Below are positions 46,751 through 55,796 of a stretch of 64,000 bases of DNA, piece by piece; within the stretch, counting starts at the first letter, position 1; every line of letters begins with the position of its first letter. Below the pieces are notes generated by a model. It had not been told where the DNA came from. It ran no database searches and was given only the letters and a program-made list of their open reading frames with translations. Both the position numbers and the translations under genes were made by a program. Source of the stretch: Rathayibacter sp. VKM Ac-2879 (GTDB lineage: Bacteria > Actinomycetota > Actinomycetes > Actinomycetales > Microbacteriaceae); assembly GCF_015351245.1 (NCBI RefSeq), contig NZ_JADKSO010000005.1, positions 1 to 64,000 of the forward strand, given 5' to 3'.

Positions 46751-47728
46751 ATGGACTCCACACGACTCGGCACCAGCGGACTCCAGGTGTCCGCCATCAT
46801 CCTCGGCTGCATGAGCTTCGGTGCGCCCGACCGGGGCGCTCACGGTTGGACCATGGGCGAGGAGGAGTCCCGTCCCTTCCTCCGCCGCGCCCTCGAGCTG
46901 GGCATCACGACCTTCGACACGGCCGACATCTATTCGGACGGGACGAGCGAGGAGTTCGTCGGACGCGCCCTGGCCGACTTCGCGGTGCGCGAGGACGTGG
47001 TCATCGCGACGAAGGTCCACGGGCGGATGCGCCCGGGACCCAATGGGGGCGGACTCTCGCGACGACACATCCTCAGCGCGATCGACGACAGCCTCCGTCG
47101 CCTCGGCACCGACTACGTCGACCTCTACCAGATCCATCGCTGGGACCCGGAGACGCCGATCGAGGAGACGATGGAGACGCTGCACGACGTCGTCCGTTCG
47201 GGGAAGGCGCGGTACATCGGCGCCTCGAGCATGTGGGCGTGGCAGTTCGCGAAGGCGCAGTACACCGCCGATCTCGGCGGGTGGACGCGTTTCGTCTCGA
47301 TGCAGGACCAGTACAACCTGATTCAGCGCGAAGACGAGCGCGAGCTGCATCCGTTCTGTCTCGACCAGGGGGTCGGCGTCATCCCGTGGTCGCCGCTGGC
47401 GCGTGGGCGCCTCACTCGCGACGCGGAGACGACCACGCCGCGCACCGAGACCGACGCCTTCGGCGCGACGCTCTACCACCAGCAGGAGGAGTCGGACCGG
47501 CGCACGATCGCGGCTGTCGCTCACGTCGCCGAGCAGCGCGGAGTGCCGAGGGCGCAGGTCGCGCTCGCCTGGGTTCGCCAGCACGAGGTGGTGACGGCGC
47601 CGATCGTGGGCGCGACCACGCTGCACCACCTCGACGACGCGGTGGCTTCGCTCGCGCTCGAGCTCACGGCGGAGGAGCTCGAGACACTGGGCGCCGACTA
47701 CGCGCCGAGGTTCAACGAGGGTTTCTGA
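46751..47728 (+). CDS. Aldo/keto reductase
   Basis: This NADPH-dependent reductase of aldehydes and ketones has the TIM-barrel AKR fold over 325 residues. Catalytic residues are visible: Asp/Tyr in FDTADIYSDGTSEEFVG, Lys in VIATKVHGRM and His in DLYQIHRWDPETPIEETM. The cofactor site has IPWSPLARGRLTR and PIVGATTLHHLDDAV. The sequence resembles YghZ/GSP69-type reductases for aldehydes or methylglyoxal. ATG 46751 starts MDSTRLGTSG. It lies alone at the left border of the type VII-like locus and is probably not part of it. Confidence 0.92.
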   Translation: MDSTRLGTSGLQVSAIILGCMSFGAPDRGAHGWTMGEEESRPFLRRALELGITTFDTADIYSDGTSEEFVGRALADFAVREDVVIATKVHGRMRPGPNGGGLSRRHILSAIDDSLRRLGTDYVDLYQIHRWDPETPIEETMETLHDVVRSGKARYIGASSMWAWQFAKAQYTADLGGWTRFVSMQDQYNLIQREDERELHPFCLDQGVGVIPWSPLARGRLTRDAETTTPRTETDAFGATLYHQQEESDRRTIAAVAHVAEQRGVPRAQVALAWVRQHEVVTAPIVGATTLHHLDDAVASLALELTAEELETLGADYAPRFNEGF

Positions 47729-47831
47729 TCGGCGCACGTGAGGGCGACGATCGCGCCCGATGACCGGCGCTGCTCGCGCCTCCCGCTACACTTCTCGCCG
47801 AAGTCGACGAAAGCTCGGGAAGGAGGCGCCG

Positions 47832-49769
47832 ATGGCGCGGGGCTCCGGCGAGGCGTTGGGCGCGCATTACCGTCTGCTCGAGCGGATCGGAGCAGGCGCG
47901 TTCGGCGAGGTCTGGCGCGTCCGTGACTCCCGAGACGGCTCGGAGCTCGCCGCGAAGCTGCTGAGGCGCGAGCTCGTCCACGATCCGGGGCTGGTCGAGA
48001 GGTTCGTCCGCGAGCGCTCGGTACTGACCAGGCTCCGGCATCCGCGAGTGGTGGCCGTGCGCGATCTGGTGGTGGAGGGCGAGACGCTCGCGCTGGTGAT
48101 GGAACTCGTCGGAGGAGGGTCGCTGCGCGACCTCCTCGTCGCCGAGGGGCCGTTGGCGCCGGAATGGGCGCTCGCGGCGACGGGCGCTGTGCTCGAGGCC
48201 CTCGCGGCGGCGCATGCGATCGGCATCGTCCATCGCGACGTGAAGCCCGACAACGTCCTGCTCGCCGCGGGGATCGACGACCTCGGCCAGGCGGTCCGCG
48301 TCTCGGACTTCGGGATAGCCCGGGTGGTCTCGGAGGGGCCGCGCTCGACGACGGGCGTCATCGGCACCCCCGAGTACCTCTCGCCCGAGATGCTGACGGT
48401 CGGAGAGGCGGGGCCTCCGAGTGACGTCTATGCCGCCGGCATCCTGCTGTACGAGCTGTTGAGTGGACGGACGCCCTTCGCTGGAGCCGGCACCGACCTG
48501 ACCGTGGCATATCGGCACGTGTCGACGGTGCCGCCACAGCTCGAGCTGCCGGAGCGTGTCGCTCGGGTTCTCGACCGGATGCTCGCGAAGGATCCAGCCG
48601 CGAGGCCGACGGCCGCCGAGGCGGCTGGGCTCCTGCGTGCGCTCGAAGGAGCGGTCGCCGGGCTCCCCGCCCGTCCCCGCGCCGTCGAGGCCCCGTCGTT
48701 CGAGGAGGCGGCGCGGCCCGCGACGCTCCTGCGGGGCGGGCCGGCGATCGAGGAGCGCGGGGCGGAGGTGTCTCCGGGGCCTGTTCCCGAGCTCGGCCCG
48801 GCGTCGAGCCCCACGATCGTGCGCCCGGTGACCCGGCGGGAGCTGCGTGCGGCGGCTCCTGCCGCCTCCGCTCCCGCGACGCCCGCTTCTCGGCGCCGGG
48901 AGGTGCGGATGATCCTGGCCGCGGTCGGCGCGGCCCTGGTCCTTGTGGGGGCGGTCCTCGTTGCGATCCTGCCGCGCGCAGAGGGGCCTCCTTCGGAGTC
49001 GTCGGGTGGCACGTTCGCGGTCCAGCAGCAGGACCGCCCGCTCCCCGCAGGCCTGGGAGTCGCTCGCAGCGCGAGCTACGACTCCGAGAGCCGCGTCCTG
49101 TCGCTGAGATTCTCGTACTCGGCCCAGAGCGCGCCGCTGAGCGCGCCGCTGCTCGAGGTGCTGCCCGGCATGGCGGCGGAGTGCCCGGCCGTCTCGTGGT
49201 CGGGAGCCGTGGGTGTCCGGAACCGGCCGAGCGTGACGGGGGTCGGGGTCGACTGCGGGTGGAGTCTCACCGGAGTGGAGATCCCGGCTCAGGGCTCGGT
49301 CGAGGTCGCCGCGAGCATGGTCCTCGACGTCGGCGATCCGGGCGCCCTGCGTGCGTGGCTCGATCGAGCGGCCGCGGCGACGGCCGCCGCCGTGTCGGAT
49401 GTCGGTGTCAGCGGCACCGCCTACGCGGTCCAACGGATCCGCGACGTCAGGATCGAGACACCGGCACGCACGGTCAGCCAGACCGCCCTGCCGGTGACCC
49501 TCGTGCCGGTGTGGCCGGCGGGTGTCGATCCCGTGAACCCGCTCTTCACGAGCCCGTCCACGGGGCGGGCGAGCGGCATGCTCGACGCGATCGCGGGCGG
49601 AGTCTCGGGGGTGCGCCTCAGCGACGGCTGCGGCGGGGCCGTCGCGGTGTCGTCCGACGGGTTGACGGTGACGGCGCTCTCAATGACGCCGGCGTGTGAG
49701 CTGCGCGCCCGCGTGGGCAACTTCGCCGATCTCGCGAGCGATCCGTTCGCGATCACGACACGCGAGTAG
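47832..49769 (+). CDS. Transmembrane Ser/Thr protein kinase with a unique exterior domain
   Basis: This eukaryotic-type kinase (645 residues) has glycine loop GAGAFGEV at 20-27, Lys42, catalytic loop HRDVKPDN at 134-141, DFG at 159-161, activation-loop Thr173/Thr174 and SPE at 184-186. A Pro/Ala linker (280-355), one span at about 360-380, and an exterior region of about 265 residues follow. That region has no PASTA repeats; instead it is beta-rich with a Cys pair (about 465 and 487) and another near 610-628. ATG 47832 has AGGAGG at 6 nt. It precedes the WXG100 gene and faces the FHA-containing ATPase, so it is a candidate to phosphorylate Thr residues read by that FHA domain. Confidence 0.93.
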   Translation: MARGSGEALGAHYRLLERIGAGAFGEVWRVRDSRDGSELAAKLLRRELVHDPGLVERFVRERSVLTRLRHPRVVAVRDLVVEGETLALVMELVGGGSLRDLLVAEGPLAPEWALAATGAVLEALAAAHAIGIVHRDVKPDNVLLAAGIDDLGQAVRVSDFGIARVVSEGPRSTTGVIGTPEYLSPEMLTVGEAGPPSDVYAAGILLYELLSGRTPFAGAGTDLTVAYRHVSTVPPQLELPERVARVLDRMLAKDPAARPTAAEAAGLLRALEGAVAGLPARPRAVEAPSFEEAARPATLLRGGPAIEERGAEVSPGPVPELGPASSPTIVRPVTRRELRAAAPAASAPATPASRRREVRMILAAVGAALVLVGAVLVAILPRAEGPPSESSGGTFAVQQQDRPLPAGLGVARSASYDSESRVLSLRFSYSAQSAPLSAPLLEVLPGMAAECPAVSWSGAVGVRNRPSVTGVGVDCGWSLTGVEIPAQGSVEVAASMVLDVGDPGALRAWLDRAAAATAAAVSDVGVSGTAYAVQRIRDVRIETPARTVSQTALPVTLVPVWPAGVDPVNPLFTSPSTGRASGMLDAIAGGVSGVRLSDGCGGAVAVSSDGLTVTALSMTPACELRARVGNFADLASDPFAITTRE

Positions 49770-49925
49770 GCGACGTCCTGCGCCGGGTGTCGTCCGATGC
49801 TGTCGTCACCTCTCAGGGGTAAGAGGTCGGCTTCTACACTAGCGAGATATCCTCACTCTTGCCGCGCGGCGGGAGGAGGAGCCGAGCGGGAGGGTCCCGT
49901 CTCGAACACAAGAAGGGTGTGGTTC

Positions 49926-50207
49926 ATGTCACGTGTCCTCTCGACCGAGCAGGCGAAGTCGGCGATCCAGCAGATCCAGTCGATCGTCAACGGCGGTCTG
50001 AGCGATCAGATCAACCAGTTAGACGCACAGGGTCGGACCCTGTCGGATCCGAACGTCTGGGACGGTCCGCTGGCCTCGCAGTTCCGGTCCTCGACCTGGC
50101 CCGAGACCAGATCGGCCCTCGACAGGGCCAAGCACGAGCTGGAGGAGCTGCGCACGCAGCTCGCGACGATCTCACAGAACATCTTCGCGGCCGGCGGCGG
50201 CAGCTGA
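49926..50207 (+). CDS. WXG100 (ESAT-6-like) type VII secretion protein
   Basis: WXG100 proteins are small helical hairpins, substrates and often signals of type VII secretion. The 93 residues form two helices (about 7-33 and 53-86) around a turn containing VWDGPLASQF, the WxG motif, and end NIFAAGGGS. There is a single such gene, so it may act as a homodimer, as in Firmicutes EsxA. The classical C-terminal YxxxD/E is not obvious. ATG 49926 has AAGGGTG upstream and a TACACT box at about 49833. It is convergent with the ATPase gene, separated by a hairpin. Confidence 0.85.
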   Translation: MSRVLSTEQAKSAIQQIQSIVNGGLSDQINQLDAQGRTLSDPNVWDGPLASQFRSSTWPETRSALDRAKHELEELRTQLATISQNIFAAGGGS

Positions 50208-50215
50208 TCGGGGCC

Positions 50216-50247
50216 TTCCGCCCCCTCCGGCGATGGGCGGGGCGGAA
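50216..50247. terminator. Bidirectional terminator between WXG100 and ATPase genes
   Basis: TTCCGCCCC (50216-50224) pairs perfectly with GGGGCGGAA (50239-50247) around a 14 nt loop, in the 46 bp gap between the convergent stop codons. Confidence 0.75.
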
Positions 50248-50253
50248 CACGCC

Positions 50254-53200
50254 CTACCTCGGGCGCGCGGGCGTTGGCGACACCGACTGCACGAAGTGGA
50301 GCGCCCCCGCGAGGCACGCGTAGCCGCGGCCGATCGTCGCGGGCACCGGGGTGCGCCTCGGGAGCGCGATGCCGAACAGGCTCCCGTCGCTGTCGACGTC
50401 GGGTTGGAGGAGGAGGCCGCATCGGGAGCGGGCGAGGGTCTTCGTCCAGTGCGAGTAGGAGTTCCGCAGCTCGGTCGAGCGGCCGGCCGCGACGACGCGG
50501 AGACCCGGACGAGGCGTCGTGATCAGCGTCGCGATCGCCTGGTCGGGGTCGTCCCAGCGCTCGGCGTCGTCGATGAGCAGCAGCACCGTGCTCGTCTCTA
50601 CGAGGAGGCCGGCAAGGAGGTCTGCGAGCCCGCCCACGTCGACGGCGAGCCGGTCGAGCCCTGCGTCGAGGAGCGGCGATCGCCGACCGCAGGCACCCCA
50701 CACCGCGACGGGGTGCTCCGGCGTCGAGGCCGCACGGGCCGCCTCCGCGATCGCGAGGAGCACCGTCGACTTGCCCGAGCGTGCGGGGCCGGCTACGAGG
50801 GCGTGCTCGCCCTCGAAGACCTCGAGCGAGACGGGGGCGAGATCGGCCTCGTCCAGCCCGATCGGGATCGACCACGGCTCGGAGTCGAAGCGCGCGTGTA
50901 CGCCGAGGTCGCCCACCGCGACCCGCTCGGGCAGGATTCCGATCGCGGGGTGCTTCGCAAGGCTTGGAGGCGCGGTCGCCGTGATCTCGGCGACGGCGTC
51001 GATCAGGGGGGTCACCGTGGCCGCGACGTGCGACTGGAGGAGCGAAGTGGTCATCACGCAGCGACCCGGCACTGGCGGCGGCGTGTGTGTCGCCTTCAGC
51101 CCGGCGAAGGAGTAGTCCTGCGGATCGGCGAGGCGGAACAGCCACTTCTGCGTGGTGACCTCCTCCATCGCTGACGGCAGAGCCCTCACTCGCGTGGTGG
51201 TCACGGCGAAGTGCAGGCCGAGCGCCGGTCCGTCGGCGTAGGCGCGGTAGAGCCCGTCGAGGAGAGCTAGCCCCTCGATGTCCGAGAACTCGTCCCGGAG
51301 GGCGGCCAGTCCGTCGATCATCACGATGGTGCGGCGCCGGGCGTCGGCGGAGGCACGCCGACGGCGGACCTCGTCGCGCACGTGGCGGAGGAAGCGTGTC
51401 TGCGTCTCGTGCGCTCCGGGCCCCGCGCCGACGTACGCCACGGTGTGCGGGAGGGCCTCGAGCGGCGCACCCTCGCGGCCCGTGGCGTCGAGGACGAGAA
51501 GATCGAGCTCGTCGGGCGGGAAGTGCCGTGCGGCCGTGAGAGCGAGCGAGGCGAGAGCGGTGCTGGTGCCGCTGCCCGGGATCCCGATCAGCAGCAGGTT
51601 TCCCTCCCGGATATCCCATCCTGCCGCGATCTGCCGTTGGTGCTCCGGATCGTCTGACAGGGCGACCCGCACGACATCGTCGAGGACGGTTCCGAGCTCG
51701 GACTCCGCTGTGCCGCCTCCCAGGAGCACCCGCTCGCCGAGGGGCTCCGGCCAGACCGGACGCGGAGGCGCAAGATGAGCCTCCGCGTTCGCGGCGACCA
51801 CGGCATCGAGGAGGAGGTCGAGGTCGCTCGGAGAGGACTCGTCGACCGTGGGGGGCGGCGGCGCAGTGGAGGCTCCCGTGAAGCCGACGGGCTGGATCTC
51901 GACCGTCTCGGCCGGCTCTGCCTCCGCTCGGCCCGTGACGAGCGCGGTCTGCACCGGCGTGATGTCGTTCTGCCCGAGCTTGACGTAGGCGCGGCCGGTC
52001 TGGGTGCGCGAGATCTCGGAGGCGCTCGGTGCGCCGATCACATGGACGGAGTCGTCGCGGCTCTGGACCCGCAGGGCGACTCGGAGGTTGGTGTTGGCGA
52101 GGATGTCGTCGGTGACGACTCCGGCTGGCCGCTGGGTCGCGAGGATCATGTGCACGCCGAGCGTACGGCCGACGGCGCCGATGCTCACGAGCGAGGAGAG
52201 CACCTCCGGATGCTCTTTCGCCAGCATGGCGAACTCGTCGACCACGAGCAGCAGGCGGGGCATGGGCTCGGAGGGCAGGGTCGCCGTGTAGGCGTCGAGC
52301 GTGTCGATCCCCTCGCCGGCCGCCGCGAAGATGCGCTGTCGTCGCTGCATCTCGGCTTCGAGCGAGCGAAGCGCACGGTCGGCCAGCTGGGCGTCGAGGT
52401 TGCTGATAGTGCCGATGGTGTGCGGGAGCCGCTCGCACGCGGCGAATGCCGCGCCGCCCTTGAAATCGATCAGGATGAAGTTCAGCCTCGTCGGGTCGTT
52501 CCTGGCCGCGAGCCCTGCGACGAACGAACGCAGGAACTCGCTTTTACCCGATCCCGTGGTGCCGCCGACGAGGCCGTGTGGCCCGTCTTTCACGAGGTCG
52601 AGCAGGAGCGGTCCGTGCTCGCTCGTCCCGACCGGTGCCTCGATCCCCTGCGCCGACGACCACCAGGCGAGCACGGCGTCGGCCGTGGGTCGCGAGACTC
52701 CCAGGAGCGGGGGCAGGCGCACCAGGGAGGGGAGGGAGGCGTCGCCGGTGGCCAGTTCCGGATCCTCGAGTCGAGCGAGGTCGCGCGCGCACCGCTCGGC
52801 GGTCGCGACGCTCAGCCCCGCGAGGACGACGTCGTCGACCCGCGTGCGCGCGTTCGGGCGGATCACGCTCGCCGCGGCGTCGGGTTCGACGGGGACCACG
52901 ATGCTGCACGAGGCGGGCAGCTGCTCCTCGGTGGCTGCGATGACGATGCCGGCGATCCGGGTCGCGGGGGTGCGCTCGCCGCGCCCTGTCCCCAGCAGCT
53001 CCCGCGCGAGCGCGTCACGGCCGGCGAGGAGAACCTCGGAGTCGAGGACGAGGAGGAGCCCGGCCGTGGCGCTGTCGCGGAGGGCGCGGAGGAGCGCAGT
53101 GCTCCGCTCGCGCTCGCTCGAGAGTCGGCTCTCGCCTCCCGTCGTGCGCGTGTGCGGAAGCCAGGAGGTCCAGCTCCACTCGGCCTCTCGGCCCCGATCG

Positions 53201-54477
53201 CAGAACACTCCGACGGCCAGGTCGGCCGGACCGCAGTGCACGGCCGCCTGACAGAGCAGGCTGCGCGCGAGTGCCAGGGCCCCGGCTCGCTCGCCGACGA
53301 TCCCCACGACTCCGGCGTCGCTGAGGTCGATGGCGACGGGGGCTGCGGTGATGACGCACGACCCGGCGATCTCTCGCACCTCCTCGTCGGCGCGCAGCCC
53401 CGGGCGCTCGTCGAGCGGTGGACTCCACGGGACGTCGCCGACCCCGGCGTGGAGCGACAGGAAGCCGGTCGAGTGGCCGCGACGCTGCCAGAGCGAGGTC
53501 GTCGGGAGAGCGGCGCGGCGCACGGCGGTGGCGGGATCGGGCGCGTCCTCCTCGAGCCGGCACCTCTCGGAGCGGCAGGCATGTGCCAGCTCGTCGCGGA
53601 ACGTCTGTAGCGCCGCGGTGAAGCGCGCCTCCTCGGCCCGCGTCGATCGGGTGTGTCGGTGTCTCTGCTCGAACCACATGCCGACGCCGGCGATCGGGCT
53701 GAGCGCCGCGAAGAGGGCATATCGAGCGTCGCCCATGATGACCACCATCGCGAAGGCGAGAACCAGCGGCGCCGCCAGGGTGACCGCGCTGAACCGGGAG
53801 ACGGAGGGGATCGAGACCCGCGCCGGCGGCACGACAGGCGGTACCGGCTCTGAGCGACCCGGCCGGGGCGGTCGATTGAACGGCACCGTAGCAGCGCGGG
53901 TGACGGTGCGCGGACGGTCGGGTCCTGGGACGCGTGGCTCGTCGAGCTCGGGTCGGAGGAGCAGGCTGACCCCACCGGCGATCATGACTGAGGTCGTGGT
54001 CACGAGGACGCCGGACTCATCGACCGCGGCACCCTCGACGAGAGTGCCGTTGGTGGAGTCGCAGTCGCGCACCCGCACTCCGTCCCCCTCGCGGATGAGC
54101 GTGAGGTGCGCCCAGGAGGCGCTTGCGCTCGGGAGGACGAGGTCGGCCTGCGGAGCCCGGCCGACTGTGAGCGGGCGGCTCCGTGGCACCTCTGCTATTG
54201 CTCCCGCGTCCGGCCCGCCGGACATCGTCACGGTCCAGCCGCGGACGGAGCGGGGGAGCTCTTGCGGGGAGCGGGCGATCCTGGTCCCCTCGAGCAGCAG
54301 GAGCTCGTCGAGCGGCGTCTCGGCCACGTGGAGCGCCGTGTCGACGGCGAGCACGCTCTCCGCCTCCGGTCGACGACCGGTGGCCGTCTCGACCAGATCG
54401 CTGAGGGTGGCGCCGGGGCGATGGCGGCCGAGTCGGATGTCGTGACGCTCGTCGTCGAGCTCGAGGAGCAGGCGCAT
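50254..54477 (-). CDS. EssC/EccC-type FtsK-SpoIIIE secretion ATPase with N-terminal FHA domain
   Basis: This is the motor of a type VII-like secretion system (1407 residues). Residues 1-75 are a small beta domain, and about 83-172 form an FHA domain with GR at 106-107, SASWAH and TNG at 142-144. Two spans follow at about 231-247 and 251-268. ATPase 1 has Walker A GGTTGSGKS (638-646) and Walker B LLLVVDEFA (Asp747/Glu748). ATPase 2 has GIPGSGTST (965-973) with Thr in place of the P-loop Lys. ATPase 3 has GPARSGKST (1230-1238). The single FHA and joined ATPases resemble Firmicutes EssC more than split EccCa/EccCb. ATG 54477 follows the binding-protein gene by 8 nt. Confidence 0.93.
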   Translation of the reverse strand: MRLLLELDDERHDIRLGRHRPGATLSDLVETATGRRPEAESVLAVDTALHVAETPLDELLLLEGTRIARSPQELPRSVRGWTVTMSGGPDAGAIAEVPRSRPLTVGRAPQADLVLPSASASWAHLTLIREGDGVRVRDCDSTNGTLVEGAAVDESGVLVTTTSVMIAGGVSLLLRPELDEPRVPGPDRPRTVTRAATVPFNRPPRPGRSEPVPPVVPPARVSIPSVSRFSAVTLAAPLVLAFAMVVIMGDARYALFAALSPIAGVGMWFEQRHRHTRSTRAEEARFTAALQTFRDELAHACRSERCRLEEDAPDPATAVRRAALPTTSLWQRRGHSTGFLSLHAGVGDVPWSPPLDERPGLRADEEVREIAGSCVITAAPVAIDLSDAGVVGIVGERAGALALARSLLCQAAVHCGPADLAVGVFCDRGREAEWSWTSWLPHTRTTGGESRLSSERERSTALLRALRDSATAGLLLVLDSEVLLAGRDALARELLGTGRGERTPATRIAGIVIAATEEQLPASCSIVVPVEPDAAASVIRPNARTRVDDVVLAGLSVATAERCARDLARLEDPELATGDASLPSLVRLPPLLGVSRPTADAVLAWWSSAQGIEAPVGTSEHGPLLLDLVKDGPHGLVGGTTGSGKSEFLRSFVAGLAARNDPTRLNFILIDFKGGAAFAACERLPHTIGTISNLDAQLADRALRSLEAEMQRRQRIFAAAGEGIDTLDAYTATLPSEPMPRLLLVVDEFAMLAKEHPEVLSSLVSIGAVGRTLGVHMILATQRPAGVVTDDILANTNLRVALRVQSRDDSVHVIGAPSASEISRTQTGRAYVKLGQNDITPVQTALVTGRAEAEPAETVEIQPVGFTGASTAPPPPTVDESSPSDLDLLLDAVVAANAEAHLAPPRPVWPEPLGERVLLGGGTAESELGTVLDDVVRVALSDDPEHQRQIAAGWDIREGNLLLIGIPGSGTSTALASLALTAARHFPPDELDLLVLDATGREGAPLEALPHTVAYVGAGPGAHETQTRFLRHVRDEVRRRRASADARRRTIVMIDGLAALRDEFSDIEGLALLDGLYRAYADGPALGLHFAVTTTRVRALPSAMEEVTTQKWLFRLADPQDYSFAGLKATHTPPPVPGRCVMTTSLLQSHVAATVTPLIDAVAEITATAPPSLAKHPAIGILPERVAVGDLGVHARFDSEPWSIPIGLDEADLAPVSLEVFEGEHALVAGPARSGKSTVLLAIAEAARAASTPEHPVAVWGACGRRSPLLDAGLDRLAVDVGGLADLLAGLLVETSTVLLLIDDAERWDDPDQAIATLITTPRPGLRVVAAGRSTELRNSYSHWTKTLARSRCGLLLQPDVDSDGSLFGIALPRRTPVPATIGRGYACLAGALHFVQSVSPTPARPR

Positions 54478-54485
54478 GGATGTCC

Positions 54486-55796
54486 TCAGGGTCGGGGCTG
54501 CTCGGCGAACCAGAGCAGAGGCGTGGCCGCCGTGCGGGGGCGCAGGCCCAGGTCGTGTGCCGTGGCGTGCAGGGGGACGAGCGCGGCCGAGAGAGCGGAT
54601 CGCCTGCCGAAGTCGAGCGGGGGGCCGGCGAGTCCTTCGGCGGTGCCCATCGTCGAGCCGCGGAGGGCGGCGGTGACGGCGGAGGGCTCGCCGCTGCCCG
54701 CCCTCGCCGCCGCGCGAACGAGTGCGACGACCGCGTCGTGACTGGGCGCATCGGCCGAGGCCGCGACGTCGGCGAACGGTCGGTCGTCGAAGAGGGCCGT
54801 GCGGCGGGCGTCGCCGGCGGCGATCCGCACTCCTGCGAGGAACGCCGACATGGCGAGCCCCGCTTCGTCGCCGCGCAGGGCGACGGCGTCGCCCGACTCG
54901 ACCCCGACGGTGCTCATCTCTCCGGAGAGGGTGCCGCCCGCGGCGAGCAGCGCCGGCGCGAAGGCGGGACTGCGCGCATCGGGCGTCAGCAGGAGAGGGA
55001 GAGAAGCCCCCGCCGATTGGAGCGCTCCGACGGCCGCTCCTTGTTGTTCCGCCGGACCGGACACGAGAACCCGTTCGGCGGGTGCGTCGCCCGTGAGGTG
55101 ACTCCGTACGGAGTCGATGAACGCTCCCGCAGGGTCCCCCGGCGCGAAGCGGAGCTCGGCCTCGGCGTCGAGTCCCTCGGGTGCGTCTCCTCCTCCGTTG
55201 ACGAGAAGCAGCCGGGTCGGCGAGGTCGAGGGGGTGCCGAGAGAGGCGAGCGCGGTATCGATTCGGGCCCGGTCGGGTGCGATCAGCCAGGCGTCGTCGC
55301 CGATCGATGTGGCGTCCTGCGGGTAGGGGAGGATCGCGGCGAGGCCGTTCGACCGTGCGGCGTCGATCGCGGCGGACAGGTGGGGACCGCTGGTCGCGAG
55401 GACCACTCCGGCGACGCCGGAGTCCGCGAGGTCGGTGAGGGCGGAGCGGGCACCCTCGGCTGTTCCGTGATCGTCGGCCGCCACCAGACGGACCGTGCAG
55501 CCGCCGAGCGCGAACCTCTGCGCCGCGACGACGGCGCCGTTTGCGGCGTCCTTCCACTCGGCGCCTTCGCCCGGCGCGGAGCTCAGCGAGGCGACCACGC
55601 CGAGCGTGAGCGCAGAGGGCGCCCCGGCGCAGTCGAGGTCGACCGGCACCGAGGCTGCGGCCGACGTGCGGTTCGCCGAGCCGGTGCCGGCGGCGAGGAG
55701 GCTACCGCCCGCGAGGAGGAGGACCGCCACGCCGCCTCCGAGAGCGAGCAGGGAACGCTGCGGGCGCGCTCGTCGCCGTCGGCCGACGCGTCTCAT
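54486..55796 (-). CDS. Periplasmic-binding-protein type I fold, exported (LivJ-like)
   Basis: The 436-residue protein has an N-terminal Arg-rich segment and a hydrophobic stretch at about 16-37 acting as signal or anchor. A Leu/Ile/Val-binding-type fold follows: LTLGVVASLSSAPGEGAEW, VRLVAADDHGTAEGARSALTDLADS, GVVLATSGPHLSAAIDAARS, SIGDDAWLIAPDRA and DAPSHDAVVALVRAAARAG. No ABC permease or ATPase lies nearby, so uptake is unlikely. It overlaps the upstream lipoprotein gene (ATGA) and precedes the secretion ATPase by 8 nt, so it is an operon partner of type VII-like secretion, perhaps as an exterior sensor or assembly factor. That is inference. Confidence 0.82.
   Translation of the reverse strand: MRRVGRRRRARPQRSLLALGGGVAVLLLAGGSLLAAGTGSANRTSAAASVPVDLDCAGAPSALTLGVVASLSSAPGEGAEWKDAANGAVVAAQRFALGGCTVRLVAADDHGTAEGARSALTDLADSGVAGVVLATSGPHLSAAIDAARSNGLAAILPYPQDATSIGDDAWLIAPDRARIDTALASLGTPSTSPTRLLLVNGGGDAPEGLDAEAELRFAPGDPAGAFIDSVRSHLTGDAPAERVLVSGPAEQQGAAVGALQSAGASLPLLLTPDARSPAFAPALLAAGGTLSGEMSTVGVESGDAVALRGDEAGLAMSAFLAGVRIAAGDARRTALFDDRPFADVAASADAPSHDAVVALVRAAARAGSGEPSAVTAALRGSTMGTAEGLAGPPLDFGRRSALSAALVPLHATAHDLGLRPRTAATPLLWFAEQPRP

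Noticed and set aside
54478-55557. N-terminal extension of the secretion ATPase into the binding-protein gene
   Set aside because: Arg-rich non-protein-like sequence; ATG 54477 fits the EssC family and the binding-protein gene is coherent.
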